Assembly: GCF_034190915.1 (NCBI RefSeq)
Contig: NW_026947507.1
Location: 31,114,001 to 31,178,000 of the forward strand
Source of the DNA: Cavia porcellus
Lineage: Eukaryota > Chordata > Mammalia > Rodentia > Caviidae
Direction of reading: 5' to 3'
Length of the DNA: 64,000 bases
In this document: piece after piece, positions 13,471 to 26,590 of the stretch
Position numbering within the stretch: position 1 is the first letter of the stretch
Layout of the letters: the number at the start of each line of letters is the position of its first letter
The notes under the pieces: model-generated
The model's database searches: none
The model's input: the letters and a program-made list of their open reading frames with translations, nothing else
Told to the model about the DNA's origin: nothing
Made by a program: the position numbers and the translations under genes

Positions 13471-16400
13471 AAAAGTGGAAAAGGTTTGCCAAGACTGTAG
13501 AGCTAATGAACAAATAATAAAGCGATAACTCATGTGTGAGGATTGCCGACTTGAAATTCTATGTCTCCGTATACCCTTTATACTGCGTTACAACCACAGA
13601 TTGTACAAGTTAAGAGGACTTATTTTCAAATTAATTTCTAAGCAATGATGAATGTAAAATGTGTTATTATTTGAATTTCATTGCTTACTTTCTCTTATTG
13701 TACTTTTTTGGCCTATATTTCCTGGTTTCATGCCACAACTTTTATAGCTCTTTTTTAAATGCTCGATACATAAAATTCCTGTTAAAATAAATCAATATTA
13801 TGTCACTCTAGAAGATTTCAGTTTTTCTTGTGACATGATAAATGATCACACGTTAGTAACTGAACAAGTCAATTTTATGTGGCTATTTATTTCTATGAAC
13901 AGATGTGCTAATCTGCCCATTTGGAATAACTCTGAATATAATCTCTCTAGATCTGTGGTAGTTTGTGGACCTAGTTTGCTGCTCAACAATCACTTCAAAG
14001 CTAGCAATTCTGTGTGCTCTTTGGTTATTAGTGATACCCTTTTGCCTGTGACTGTCCTCCACAACCAGCTGCACAGGAGTGATGAGTCCACCACTTCTCA
14101 AAGCACCAACCACAGTCTTGGAGATGCTTTTCAGAAGGCATTCACATCTTTGGGGGAAAAAAAGGATCAGCATATTCTTTGAATTCCTGTGCAAAAAGAA
14201 CATCTTCATCTTTTAACAGGATTAATGCCCTCTATAGATAGGTTAGTAAATTAAGCCTCTGCTTGCAATTACATAGAAATAATAGATTTGTATAGCTTGC
14301 AGCTTGTTTGATCCTATTTGACTGTAATTTAATTGTTTAACATTATCATTTTAAAATAGTCAATACTATTGTCTGTAAGACCATAAAAATGACACATTAC
14401 CAAAAAAGATAAAATATAAGTTACTCTGTACAAATAAGCATTATGAAGTTGTGCATCTGATACTCTGAAACAAATTAAAAGTGAGAATTTAAGCCTGATA
14501 ATTTTGTATATTGAATGCTTGACTTTTATAGTCCTTAAGTAAAATGAGTCATATTTTCCAAACTTGAAAGGTCCCTTAAAATCTATTGCCAAGCAAAAAA
14601 AATTCAATTTTATTTCTCTATAAAGACAACCAAAAAGCTGATTACATAAGCACATAACTCTTCCTGTTGATAAATAATAATTTACTAACTCTGCCCTATT
14701 TTGAACTCTTCAATTTAATGATAGCACATATCCATGTTTTGGCATGTCATCATGAAATTTCTTTACTTTAGAGTTTTTTCATACTTGTCAGATTTTTTGA
14801 AATTAAATTTTTTGTGCCATAAACTGTTTTATTATAACTGGGAGCCTAGGAAATGTTGATTTTTATTCATTCAATAAAGCATTGGTTGACAAGCCAGTAA
14901 TTCTTTAAAATGCATTAATGATTAAATATCTTAACATCTTTGAACTTCTGATAGTAAAGCAGAGCACTTTTAGCAGATTTGCTAGCCCTGATTTTATGTT
15001 ATCCCTGGAGATTATTTCTATTATGATAAATTCAAATGACTTTAATAAATAGTAATTCTCATTCATTTTGTTCACATATATGCATGTGTTGGATCTCTGT
15101 GAGTTCTACTGAAATTAAAGTTCAACTCTCAGATTTTTGCATGTGAGCAGTTCACATCATAGCTTCTCTTTGTAATACTAAAGAAGCTTGAATATATAAA
15201 ACAATAACTTTGTGACTGGGGACACTTCTGACATAGATATAATAGCAGAGTTTTTATTACCTATAAAATCTAAAATATAGTAAATTGTTACCCAAATCAA
15301 TCCAATATTGCTTAATATTTTCAACTTTATAATTTAAGTACATTTTACAAACAGATACAGTTTTACATTTTTATTATAAATGCCATAAAATATACATTGC
15401 TGTGATTCAAAAATGAAATAGAATAAAAATTACCAACATATACAAGTACTTGCTTTCTAGTATTTTCAAAAATGTTTAGGCCAATATCTAAAGCAAATAT
15501 TGAATTATTAAGTAGTTCTTTTTAATTAATTCAATATTTCTGACATTTCAAGAAGACATTGTGTTGGATTAAAGAAGAATAAAATTTAACAGAAATGTCT
15601 TTTCCCTTGAGAAACACTTTATCAAATGAAGATAGAAGACTAATACACGTAAACTTAACCAAAATCAATTGTGTCTCCAATAATAAGTGTATCTGCATAC
15701 AATCTTGAAAACTTTTTTAAAAGGAATTCACAAGCAGGAACATAGCTAGGATTAGGATCTCGGGACTTCTTAAAAGTCTGAACTTGCATAGCAAACATAG
15801 TGCTTTTATTTACAATTTACTTATAACATTTGGGTTGGATTTTATGTGTGTAATAAAGAATTGCGGAGCTCATTGGACTTGATCAGCTAAAATCTCTTAT
15901 TTTCAGACTTCTTTTTTAAATTTTTTTTTATTTCAAAAGAGGACATAACAAAGCAGATCAGATCAGAACAATGCAAGTAACACAGCATTTTACCACAAGA
16001 CAACCCATAATTAACAGTAACTACCATAGTGTCTCTTTCTTTGAAATAGTTGAGCATAGCTTGATATACAATAGTATCAAGCATAACAAAACAGTATAAA
16101 ACTATTCAAGAGAATGAAAGCATTACAAGACTTTCAGAACCAAATAGCAGAGAACGAACAATGGCTACTATATTATCTCATTTTCCATAGAAAATTTGTT
16201 TATACTATTGCACATAATAATATCCAATAAGATATAATAGGATAAAACCAAAGGCAACAGAAAAACAAAAGCATAGTAGGACTTCAGAGTAAGATGATAC
16301 TAAATCAGCACTGGCTATTCTAATCTCTTCTTTTCTTTAAAATAGCTGTTTTATATCACAGATAATAAAATCAAACAAACTAAGATAAAACCATTCCAAT

Positions 16401-16680
16401 TAATGAATGCAGACATTATAAGGCCTCAGAGCAATGTAATGGGGAATCATGATTACTATAAACTCTTATGTACTCTTACCATTTCTTACACTAGGGAGAC
16501 TATTCAATATTTATAAATAAATGGACACAACTTGAGACCATACTCATTAGTGAAATAAATCAAACTCACATGCATAAACACACACCACTTCTTATAATTA
16601 ATGCTTTGAAACATTTTGTGCCAGATATCTCCCTAACCTTTGTAGAGTATTTCTGATCAGTAAAAAAGCACCTAATGAAA
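13471..16680. other. Intronic sequence, mostly unclassified
   Basis: AT-rich DNA. The 13835-14210 part has overlapping open frames of 115 (+) and 108 (-) codons with no recognisable family, possibly an eroded transposon. The stretch 15240-16560 is A-rich on the + strand and could hold decayed L1, but I cannot demonstrate it. Confidence 0.35.
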
Positions 16681-16800
16681 ATGAGTAAAATGAGGTAAAA
16701 TGGGTAAAATGAGACACTGAAAAGTAACATCGTAGGGCCAAGGCTACACAGCTTATAAGTAATGGGCTGGCCTAAAACTTTACCAGGCTTATTTGAGTGC
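16681..16800 (+). mobile_element. MIR-like SINE fragment
   Basis: The order aaaatgagtaaaatgagg, then gggccaaggctacacagct, then tataagtaatgggctgg follows the central and 3' part of MIR elements. It is short and diverged. Confidence 0.5.
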
Positions 16801-17309
16801 ACATTCATTCCTCTTCTTGTTTCTAAGTAGTACCATGCCCATTGTAAATTTATGACTTGATATCTTACATGGTAGCCTGCAAAATCAGTTCTTGCCTCAT
16901 CTTTATGGTGTGTGTATTTCCTTAGAGATGTCCTTTACATGTTGCCAACCTAGAATTCTCCTAGAAGTGGCCAGTGCTCACTGGGTGTAGGGACTGTACC
17001 ATTCAAACGGAAGCAGAAGTCATGGGCCACATTGACCTATTCCTGTCAGAGTCAGGGTTGTGCACTTCTCCTGCGATCTGTCAGAGACTTGAAGGGCAAA
17101 TCTGTGAAGAAATTATCCCTGTTATAGTTCTGAAAACAATTTTTTGTTCAAAATTTGGAGAATTGCATTCACACCTGTGTTTCAAACACATTCATCCTCT
17201 AGTGTAATGACACGCAGGCTACAGTTAATTAAGTTTTAAAGTTCACATAAAATATGAAATTAATTGTAAGACCATTTGTTCGGCCATTAGTTTCCACACC
17301 AAAAGCATT

Positions 17310-17462
17310 CTCATTATCTTCTTGTTTAATTTTCATGACAAAGTTGAGATGATTGCCTCGTTATCGCACTCCACCAATGCACAAATGGGATTTGTGGGAA
17401 GATATGAGACACTACCACAATTGGAGTTAGAATTTAAACCCAAGCACTGTGGCAAATACGCT
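17310..17462 (+). mobile_element. MIR-like SINE fragment
   Basis: Text including gacaaagttgagatgattg and ggagttagaatttaaaccc follows MIR core order ('ggatt.gaaccc' near the end). Very diverged. Confidence 0.45.
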
Positions 17463-17465
17463 ATT

Positions 17466-17523
17466 GGTTATGTATCAAACTCTTTTATACATAACCAAAG
17501 AGTTATGTATATAACTCTTTGGT
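17466..17523. repeat. Two adjacent perfect inverted repeats
   Basis: The first pair is ggttatgtat at 17466-17475 against atacataacc at 17487-17496 (10 bp, 11-base loop). The second is accaaagagttat at 17494-17506 against ataactctttggt at 17511-17523 (13 bp, 4-base loop). They share bases 17494-17496, so the two hairpins compete at their junction. Confidence 0.9.
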
Positions 17524-17674
17524 GCCATGTGTATACTTTTCCTCATGGATCTAAGAGAAAGGATATGTGAAAAGGTTAAATTTGATAACCTTTGGGAAGC
17601 TAAGCAGTCACTCATTTTCTTAACTTCCATTAACTGTCTAATAATTCATGTAATAATAATAATGGATAGTTACT

Positions 17675-17724
17675 CTAAAAATCTTATCTAAAATGTGTAT
17701 CTAAAAATCTTATCTAAAATGTGT
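17675..17724. repeat. 26-bp tandem duplication
   Basis: The unit starting ctaaaaatcttatctaaaat occupies 17675-17700 and repeats exactly from 17701 to 17724, where the second copy runs out. Two copies without mismatches suggest a recent event. Confidence 0.92.
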
Positions 17725-17961
17725 CAGTCTTTAAGAGTAGCTTCAAAAGGAATACTCCATGGCAATGGAGAGGAAAAAAGATAAAAGAGATGTATCAAAA
17801 TTACTGTAGCTATGATAAGATTGATTAATAATTTAAAAGCAATCCAACTGTGGTTTTTCTTTTCATGTATGTGTGAGATTTGCATGCATGCAAACTCGGA
17901 TTGAATTTCAGCATAAATTTCTACATGAATCCATGAGATTTTCTCGAAGATTTGTGATACC

Positions 17962-18036
17962 AGCTGTGGGGTGTGACTCAGTGGTAGTGTTTGCTTAGCA
18001 CATGCCTGGTTCTGGGTTCTATCTCCAGCACTAACA
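17962..18036 (+). mobile_element. ID SINE
   Basis: The body (gactcagtggtagtgtttgc ... gggttctatctccagcact) is ID-like and ends in an A run that leads into a purine microsatellite. No clear target-site duplication was found. Confidence 0.82.
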
Positions 18037-18138
18037 AAAAAAGAAGGAGGGAGGGAAAGAATGAGGGAAAAAGAGACAGAGACAGAGACAGAGTGACAGA
18101 GAGAGACAGAGAGAGACAGAGAGAGACTGAGAGATATA
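18037..18138. repeat. Purine-rich simple repeat seeded in an ID tail
   Basis: GGGA, GAGACA and GAGAGACA units run on from the A tail of the ID element. Expansion from SINE tails is a common origin of such repeats. Confidence 0.92.
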
Positions 18139-20055
18139 TTTACAGCAACACATTTCCTAGGAGGATGCTATTACAATATGATTAAAGACTGCAACAATAA
18201 CAAAAAATGAACATACATAAATGGCTATGAAGGTCTTAGCTCACCTGGAATTGTTTTTGATCCATAACTAAGTTGTTGTGTCCATTTGCTCAGTTAGAAA
18301 AATCTCATATGTAACCTTATCTATTTTATAGAAGCAAAACACTTATATCCAAGGATAAAGTTCCATCCTATTTCCTTAGATATTATTGAAAGGGGGGAAA
18401 AAGACAGAGAGTTGAATTGAGCAGTGAGGAACAAGAATCAGACTTGGAAGGAAAGCCTTGCAGTCTGTACACCTCCCATCAGTGAAACTTCCACAAGTAG
18501 AGGAGAATTGCTAAGATCAAAAATTTGACTAAATGCATGTTTTATTTGAACAAAAATATGCTTACTATTTAAAATTTTTATACTTCTGACAAATATATTT
18601 TCTAGTTTGCCATCAAAACAAGCTTCCTATTTGCTCATATCAAAGCCATTGTGCGCTGATTCACAATATTTTTCCAATCTTGAATTAAACCTGTGGAAAA
18701 ATTATGTAATTCTTACACAAAAAAAAATTTGAAAATTTCGAGTAGGTGCAGATGGTAGTTGATAAAATATGACCATATCCTCAGAATAACTTTCTAAGGT
18801 ATCAACTTGATTAAAAAATAGCAAAATTAATTGTAATAATAATAATGAAGCTACACATGAGAAAAAGGATTTTTGTACTTTTATCCATCAGAGTCCAGAA
18901 AGTAACAAGCGACACTTCCAAACTGGGTAATTAGGGAGGGCTTAGTAGTTGATTTACAGTGGGTGTGAGCACGGTACAGAGAAAATCCCCATATGAAAAC
19001 GCAATCAGTGGTAAATTTTTATTTGGGTGTTTTAAGCAAGAAACCTACTGAAATATCATATATGGCCTCCTAATAAAGAGAATTTATGCATGAATCAATA
19101 CAAAAACCCGACAAAGTTTGTTAGTAAGTTTCTTGTTTAATGTGAACTTAGTCATGTAAAACAAAATTTGGGGAAAAAATAAAACTGCTCATAAATTATT
19201 CTTTATAATATTCAACAGACTGTACACTTATGCGTGTGTACATGGTGACTTGATTTTTAAAAAAATGCTTTTTAAAAAGATAGCAAGCACATTTTCACAC
19301 AAACAATTCAAGTGAAATCATCACCTTCTGCGTGTTAGCAACTGTTACCCCTGATTTCTGCGACTCTATATAGAGATATAAACTGAGCGCTCAGTTCTTT
19401 TCCCAAATACTCTGCCAATTAACTGTAACCATTTTACCATATTCCTTTTCTTTTGTACCCAAAAAAGGCTTGTTTGAAACATTTTCAGTGCTGAAATGTA
19501 CAAAATTTAAATTTTAGAAAACAATATCAAAAATTTGTTTTGCTTTCAAGCTAGGAGTCACACCAGTAACTTAGCACGCTGTGTCATTTATCTCTGGACA
19601 ATGTTTCTTTAACAATATGTAAAACAAAGGCATGTTTTGAATAATTTTTTAAGAGTAAAAGTCGCTGTCGGAGATTTTTATAGTATTTGTTAGCCAACAC
19701 AAATTTTTAGATTCTCCAAATGCAAATATAGTTTTTATCCATGATTATAGTTATTGAATGAATAACTACATAATATTTCTATATCAAAATTTAGAAAGCT
19801 TATTGTGATGTCTGACTTCATTTTATAGAATCCTCTTTGAATGGTTGGCATTTTTGAGATAAGACATACCTTTAAGGAAGTCCCAAATATTGTGTAGAAA
19901 TACCTTTGAAATGGCATTCTGGTCTCAATTATCAGACTTTATATGCATAGTGATGGTGAAGCTAGAGAAATAAATTAGCAAGCTTTCCTCATTAAACTTG
20001 TATGTAGGAGTTGGTAGCATTTGTTCCTGAGTGAATATTTTCAGGCATTCTATGT
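18139..20055. other. Intronic sequence, nothing recognised
   Basis: AT-rich DNA with no named repeat or exon signal that I trust. Confidence 0.4.
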
Positions 20056-20300
20056 TACAAAAAATGCAATAATAAATGTAATAATAGTAATACATCATAG
20101 TTATAATCCTACTAAAGTTTTATAAGATCTATCATGCTTGCATCAGCAAAAATTCTGTCAGATAGATGTACAAGTATTTTTTATGAACATTATGCAGATA
20201 CAACCAGCCATGGTCAGAAAAGGTACATGATTTTCTTAGGAGTACATAGTAGGCCATGAATCTGCAATTCTAGTCAAAGTATTTTAACTATGATTCTTGT
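20056..20300 (+). mobile_element. MIR-like SINE fragment
   Basis: The run from gcaataataaatgtaataa through ggagtacatagtaggccatg to attctagtcaaagtatttt follows MIR order with heavy divergence. Confidence 0.45.
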
Positions 20301-21321
20301 GTCTTTTCTCCACAAATTCCATTTGGTTAAATAAGAAACTCAGTGGCTTTGTATTCCTGGGACTGTACAGTTTGGGTTAAACATTGTTTCCTCCAGATCG
20401 TTTTGGTTACACACACACACACTTCCCTTTATGATACCTACTCTTTATGAATAAGACTTAAATTTCCATTGTTCCTTTAATTTTCTTAATTGGATATTTT
20501 ATTTTAAAAAGATTGCCAACTTAAAATATTAAAACTTTGAATACAAACATATTGAAAGAGAAAGCTAGAATGTCCCTGTAAGCTTGACTGTCCCCTTCAG
20601 TTCTTTCATGAATGGAAGAACTGAAGGCCACCCTTGGGAATGGGTTGCTATGTTAATAGCCAAAATTGAAGAAGCATAGTTCTTTTTGATCATGTATCTA
20701 TAAAGACATAAACACATGTAGGAATCTGTTTATTAATTTAAAAAATACATTTACCCTCAACACATCTATCTCTAACCCTTTTTTAATCTTAATAATATAT
20801 TAGGAACCTTACCACTTGCCAATAGAGAAAGGTATAATTGCATATTACTTATTTCCTATATGCACAACACACTTGTATATAACTTAATATAAACAAGGAC
20901 CCAGCATGCTCTCTTTCTTTTAAGGATTTTCCCTTTTATCTCTCACTCTTCTTTCCCCTTTCTTTGGACTTCCCTCCACCTGCCCCATCACTGTGTCTGC
21001 AAACTCATGGGAACAGGCTTTTCATATATTCTCCTATGAATTTTCTGTGTTCATATTGTCATACACAAAGTATGACTACACAGTAACAAGAGCTACCAAT
21101 ACGAAGGTTCTAGTTTTGTTCTTGTACATTTCTCCAAAAATATACTACACGTCATTGTTTTATATCTCATTTTATCTTTCATACCCAAAATTGTTTTGTA
21201 GAAAACCCTTTATACCAAATGGCAGAGATTCCATTTGTTCTTTTTTCAAGACTACATAATATTTCAAAGTGTAGCTCTATTACAAATTATTCAACTATGT
21301 TTCTGTGGATTAGAATTGTTT

Positions 21322-21660
21322 GATGCATTAGTCAGGAGAGAGGAGCAACGTCTTTTGTTTTAATACAGAGAACTTAATAGAAGATTTACTACATGGCTAT
21401 AAAAGATCATTAACCATGTAAAACAAAATAAAAAATGCCAAGTTGTTGCAAATGTAGGCAATGGAGTAAGCAACCTTCTTCTCTAACGCTGAGAGTACAA
21501 AAGAAAGCAACTAGAATTATCCAGAGTTTGGAGATGGGGTTCCACAGAACTGAAATGACAAGACAGGGAATGGTTTGCAGAGTCTCAGCCCCAAAAAAGA
21601 ATCTAGAAGTGTGGGTTTAAATTTTTTGACATTGATGCAGTGGCTGGCAATCTTTACTGC
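21322..21660. repeat. Unclassified insertion inside the L1, LTR-like start
   Basis: L1 similarity stops near 21322 at gcattagtcaggagagagga, which resembles the start of several old mammalian LTR or DNA repeats ('attagtcagg...'), and L1-like text returns near 21660. Family unknown. Confidence 0.35.
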
Positions 21661-21939
21661 TTAGAATGGTCTTCCCTGTTCAAAACAAAGCTATATGAGG
21701 TGTCCTTATTCACCTGTTCTTGGGTGTCAGTGTTCTTATTTTTCTGGCTAACATTTCCAAGAATATGAATATGGCATACACCGTTATTTTAAACCTGAGA
21801 TATTGCCAGATGTGTTTTTCAAATTATACTGAAAAAAAATTACATTCTGCTAGGAATTTTGGAGAATAACCTTTTTTCTTATTCCCACCAGCACTAGTGA
21901 TGTTTTTCCCTATTTTTTGCCTAATATTTTCTGGAGTTT

Positions 21940-21963
21940 TTGTTGTTGTTGTTGTTGTTGTTG
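21940..21963. repeat. (GTT)n microsatellite
   Basis: About eight GTT units lie within the L1 remnant. Confidence 0.93.
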
Positions 21964-22062
21964 CTTTTTTTCATGAATAGACAAAATTTCTTTGTATATT
22001 ACAGAAATTAAACTTCGTCAGTCTTTGCATTATATTACATTCTAACTCAATTGTTGATTAAC

Positions 22063-22070
22063 TGATAGAC

Positions 22071-22109
<39 letters not shown>

Positions 22110-22128
22110 TAGTTAGAAGATAGATAGA
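22063..22128. repeat. (GACA)n/(GATA)n microsatellite
   Basis: About a dozen tetranucleotide units, mostly GACA with GATA at both edges, abut the ID element that starts at 22131. Confidence 0.94.
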
Positions 22129-22130
22129 TT

Positions 22131-22203
22131 TGGTACTGAGGATCGAATTGATGACTTAGCACCTGCCAGGCAGGTGCTTGTGCCACGGAGCTAAATCTCC
22201 GGA
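22131..22203 (-). mobile_element. ID SINE
   Basis: Reverse-complement ID body: tggtactgaggatcgaattg at the left and ggagctaaatctccgg at the right, with the anticodon-stem-like part between them. It is A/T poor compared with its surroundings. Confidence 0.85.
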
Positions 22204-22699
22204 CTGTTTCATTTATTTCAAGACAGAATATAATCAAATATATAAATGACTTCTAACTTTTGAATCCCGTCTCAGTCATGTAGACCTCTCCCACCCCAAC
22301 TGAATTTATAATTCAGACTTTTTTCAAATATTTCATTTTTAACAGTTAAGGCTTTGTTTCATCTGGTGGCTCTGATTATGCATGCTCTGTGATAGGGATC
22401 TGACTTTTTCCTCCATATGGATAGCCATTGTTCAGTCACATTGGCTATATCATCTGTCCTTTCCACACTGATGTGGGAAACCCATTTACATGAGTGAAAT
22501 TCTTGGATCTATTTCTGGACTTACTATTTTGAATTATATTGATCTTTTGTTGATTTCTTATATCGATGCCTTATTATTATCAATGCCAAGCAAAAATACT
22601 TAATTCTTCTCTCACTATTTTCTTGTCTATTTGTTTTAAATCTCAAGCATTGTTTTTTAAAAGATAATTAATCTAACTCTGCTCTTCTCCAGGAAAAAA

Positions 22700-25080
22700 G
22701 AAATAACTTCATTAGAGACTTAAGTGGAACTACATTGTTTATATGTCAGTTTTGTAGGATTTATATTTCATAAAATTATCCTCTCATCAAACAATCACAC
22801 ATTTGTTCAGATCATGATTTCAACTCCTAGATTAAATTCTACAGTTTAATTTTGAATAAAGATTTATGCTTTCCTTGTTAAATTTACTCCTTAGCATCAT
22901 ATAGCTTTAATTCTATTATTATATTTCTAGGTATAATACTAACAGAAGTTTTTGATTTAGCAGTATTACCATTCAGATATATAAAGCTTTTATAATAAAC
23001 AAATTTTTAAAATATAAGGGATAAAAAGAAATATAAGGTTTTTTTCTCTCTGATGACTGTTTAGGTTATGTGTTCCAAGCTGGCAAGGGCTCCTTCACAC
23101 ACCCACTGGAGAACACAAGAGAAGACACCTTTTTGACACTTGGTGTCCTGTTTACTATGATAATTACTCATCTAGTATGGAGTAATAGAAAAAAAATGCA
23201 TGCAAGAAATTTCATGAGGGTTTATTTGACAGTAAGAAAACTGAGAAATGTTAGTCCTTTTCACATCTCATTGAAGGGAATTGGTTCCTAGTTACCTTGT
23301 AACAGACAGGATGCTGGGATATACAATGTCACTCGGTAAATGCATAATCCACTTGTGCTGCTCATACAAAAGAAAGAGAGAATGGCTTTTAGAAAAATCT
23401 AGTAAACTATGCCATGGTATAATTATCCGTAGCAACCATACTGAAGTCTTACTAACTTCAGTAGTTCTGTTCAGGTAAAGAAAATGGAAATTTTGTTATA
23501 TAGCGTCATCAAGAAAAGTAGATTTTACTTGTTTTTCAACATTTTTCCTATGTAATATTTTGTTTTGTGTTATTATACTTCTTAGAAGTCCTAAGACTAG
23601 CTGAATAATCATAGCAAGAAGAAACAATAGAATTATTATTTTACCATTTATACTATTTGGTATTAATTTTTAAGTACTATCTTGATAAGTTTAAAGATCT
23701 TTATTCATTTGTTGTTTTACTTAGAACTGACTTTAGAATAAGACTACCAGGTTCATCAAATTTCAGCATTTAATTTTAAAATCATAATTCATTACTTTCA
23801 GTGTATTAGTCTAATGAATTATGTTGACACAATTTCAGAAAAAGAAATACTTAGGATAACTTCAATTTATTCTATGGTGTGAAAAATTATGATGTTATAC
23901 TGTTAGTATGTTAAACATACACGATGCTATTTAGAGATATTGTAATGTTTTAGAAGAATGTTTGCATATGTAATTCTAAATGAAATGAAAGAACACTTCA
24001 TTTTTTTAAAGTACTATCTTAATAGTTAAGGCTTCATTTACACAAGGTTAGTAATATAAATTAGGGAAATTTATGTTTTTATAGAAAAAATAGCATCAAT
24101 AAAATCATAGTTATATATTTTTAAAAGTAAGTAGCAGCTCAGTTGTGATAACCAAGCCCTTATCCCTTTTAGAGAGATATAAAATGTATTCATCTTTTCA
24201 ATCTCTCCTCGGTTAATGGTATTTTCAAGTTTTCTTCCATATCTTAAACAAAATTTGAAAATATGTTTTTTACTAGAATACCGTTTATTTTCTCTCAGTT
24301 TTCAAATGCATTCCAATAATGTTTCAGGTGGCAGTCTTTTAAATTTTTTCTGATTTTTTCATTGTTTATGGTTCTGTCTCTTTTTTATGTTTTATTTCAC
24401 TTGGTTTTGCTCTCTTGCTGCCTTAGGGGAAGCTTATCTATTTTACAACTATTTTCCAAGTATTTATTTAAGCAAATATTGCTCTATTTTTCCTGCCATT
24501 TAAATCTATTTAATGGCTCAAGCTTTTGTAGCTTTAAGTTTTAGCTTTTTATATTTTATTGTATTTTTCATTATATTCTTTTGCTATGTTTTTTAATAAT
24601 GAAGTCATTTATAGTCATAAATTTTTATCTAGATAGCTTTGTGCTGTTTATTGTCAGTTTTTGTACGACTTTTTCCTAGAGATCCTAGCTATCTTCCAGA
24701 GAGTTTTCATTCCTTTGAAATAAATATTATCTAAAAATGTATTAGCTAATTTTCAGATGATTAAGATTTATGGTCTTTCAAAATTGTATTTCTAATTTTA
24801 TTTGCTCAAAATCAAAAGAACAGCCATGAAAATTCTTTACTTGAAAATGTTTATTACAGAATTTTTCAGGAAAGATAGTTTTTAAATATTTCATGACATT
24901 TAATGTTTTTAATTTGATAGACAGATTTTTTAAATCTATTAAACATATGTTCATTGCATTATTTGATATCTTTATGTCCTTGTTTATTTTTTGTTTAGCA
25001 TTTATATTTTTAAAATATTTTTCATCTGTTCCAAGTTTTAGTAAGCAGAGCTAAAATAGTATCACTGTTCACTTAAAATT
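22700..25080 (-). mobile_element. Very diverged AT-rich DNA, in part L1-like
   Basis: The 24190-25060 part is T-rich on the + strand with phrases like tcatttatagtcataaattt and tccttgtttattttttg, in the manner of a decayed reverse-complement L1 ORF2. The rest (22700-24190) has no clear identity. Boundaries are arbitrary. Confidence 0.25.
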
Positions 25081-25445
25081 CTTTGGAATGTCTACAAAGT
25101 ATCTTATTTTTTTTCCTTTTAAAATATACTTAATTTTAATCTTAGGAGAAAGAGGTAAAACAAAGAAAAAGATACATAGAATAGCATCATATTTCGTTTC
25201 TGTGAGAATATCTCAAATTAGAGGTTTCATGCAGAAATATTTAGAGGTTTTTCTTCAATTTACATTTGAAACAATTTTTTGTGTTTCCTTACTGCCCTCT
25301 TCCAGTCAAAAACAAAGTTCATATAGAATTCATATGCAAATATAAATATGATGAAGTATTGCCTATTCTTTAACACAGGTCATTCCACTTTTTTAAAAGC
25401 TGTGTCAATTTTCTTGCAGTAGTGCATTAAAAATATATTTAGGTA

Positions 25446-25513
25446 GGACTGGAGATGTAGCTTAGTGGTAGAGTCTTTGCCTAGCATTTGTAAGGCACTA
25501 AATTGAATCCCAG
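25446..25513 (+). mobile_element. ID SINE
   Basis: A well-preserved ID body: ggactggagatgtagcttag, then tggtagagtctttgcctagc, then attgaatcccag. It is followed by a purine tail. Confidence 0.9.
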
Positions 25514-25598
25514 TAAAAAGAAAAAAAGGAAGAAAGGCAAGAAGGGAGAGAGGGGAAGGAGAGAAGGAGAAGGAAGGAGAGAGAGGAGGAGAGAAAAG
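25514..25598. repeat. (GGAGA)n-type purine repeat at the ID tail
   Basis: Uninterrupted A/G tract with GGAGA, GGAA and GAGA units growing out of the ID tail. The minus-strand open frames across it (serine, proline, leucine and phenylalanine only) are artefacts. Confidence 0.93.
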
Positions 25599-26429
25599 GC
25601 CAAACATGTTGAAACAAAATTTGATAATGATTTTTTCATGTGGTAATCATTCTCCTCTGCTGGTAATAAAAATCCAAGTACATTTAGTAAAATCAAATTT
25701 CAAAAACAATAAACACAAACAAAACTAATATCAAATAAATACCAGATAGTTAAAACATCATATAACTTGGTATTTAAAATACTGTAACTTCTTGAAAATA
25801 TTAAATTACTCCTAGGAAGCTGAAATTCTCTCCCTGTTCTTTGAAGGATATGCTTGGTCCTAACATTACTGCTTAATGATTCCACACTTTTCAAGCAGAT
25901 CTGACAGGAATTCATGTTGGTTCCAACTTTTTTTGACCTACAAGGTCACCATAATTTGGGTAACAGTGAGATTGTTAGATTCTGAGACAGCTTATATTTA
26001 ATCTTGGGTACAATATTTAAAGTGATCATAATGTGGTATGACAACCGTATTGACTCATCTACAGAAAAGAATATGTCACTGCAATGGTAATGGGAAGAGC
26101 TATCCAGTTAATTGGTAGTAAATTGGACAGATTGCTTTGGAAGATTTCCAAGAAGTTAAGCCCTTCCAAGGCTGTGCTTCAAAAGCAAGGCAGAAGAACT
26201 ACTTCCTTAATCAATTGTAGAGAGAAGATTTTGATTTTTTTTTTCCTTTTCAACTTTTATATGCCAGAATCTAATCCACAGTAGAGGCAAAATTGCAAAA
26301 ATATACTGTAAGGTGTTTATGTGAAAATTAAAATGCTAAAAACCTGCAAAGATCACCATGATTTTGAAAGAAATTCTTCTGGTGACAGCAATAGTCATAT
26401 TTTAACCTCTCAGTGTGAAAAACGTTTTT

Positions 26430-26590
26430 ACTTATAACCCATTTGTTCCTTATAACAGTTCTCGAGATATTGTCTCCCTCATTGTATAGTGATGAACTTC
26501 AAGTTCAGGAATGTCAGGCTACCTGGTCACGCTAACGCATGCGCTGTGGTGTATTTAAGGCCATCTCCCCTTCGCATCACCGCCCACACA
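26430..26590 (+). mobile_element. MIR-like SINE fragment
   Basis: Text around cttataacagttctcgagat, gatgaacttcaagttcagga and ggtcacgctaacgcatgc sits in MIR order (the 'aggtcac' part and a 3' tail). Diverged. Confidence 0.4.

Larger units (their letters stand above)
20890..22660 (-). mobile_element. Old L1 LINE fragment broken by later insertions
   Basis: Reverse-complement L1 3' landmarks occur at about 21215-21320 (gcagagattccatttgttc, then ttcaactatgtttctgtgg), at about 21880 (ttattcccaccagcactag), and at about 22400-22560 (tccatatggatagccattg, then tctatttctggacttacta). The order fits one minus-strand element. The part at about 21322-21660 and the ID at 22131-22203 do not fit L1 and are later insertions. 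Confidence 0.65.

Noticed and set aside
13835..14209. Overlapping open frames of 115 (+) and 108 (-) codons
   Set aside because: Neither shows motifs of a transposase, a pseudogene or any family I know. Overlap on both strands suggests only a low stop density.
22063..22128. Regular spacing of GACA units considered as a CRISPR-like array
   Set aside because: The units are 4-bp tandem repeats with no spacers, in a mammalian intron. It is a microsatellite.
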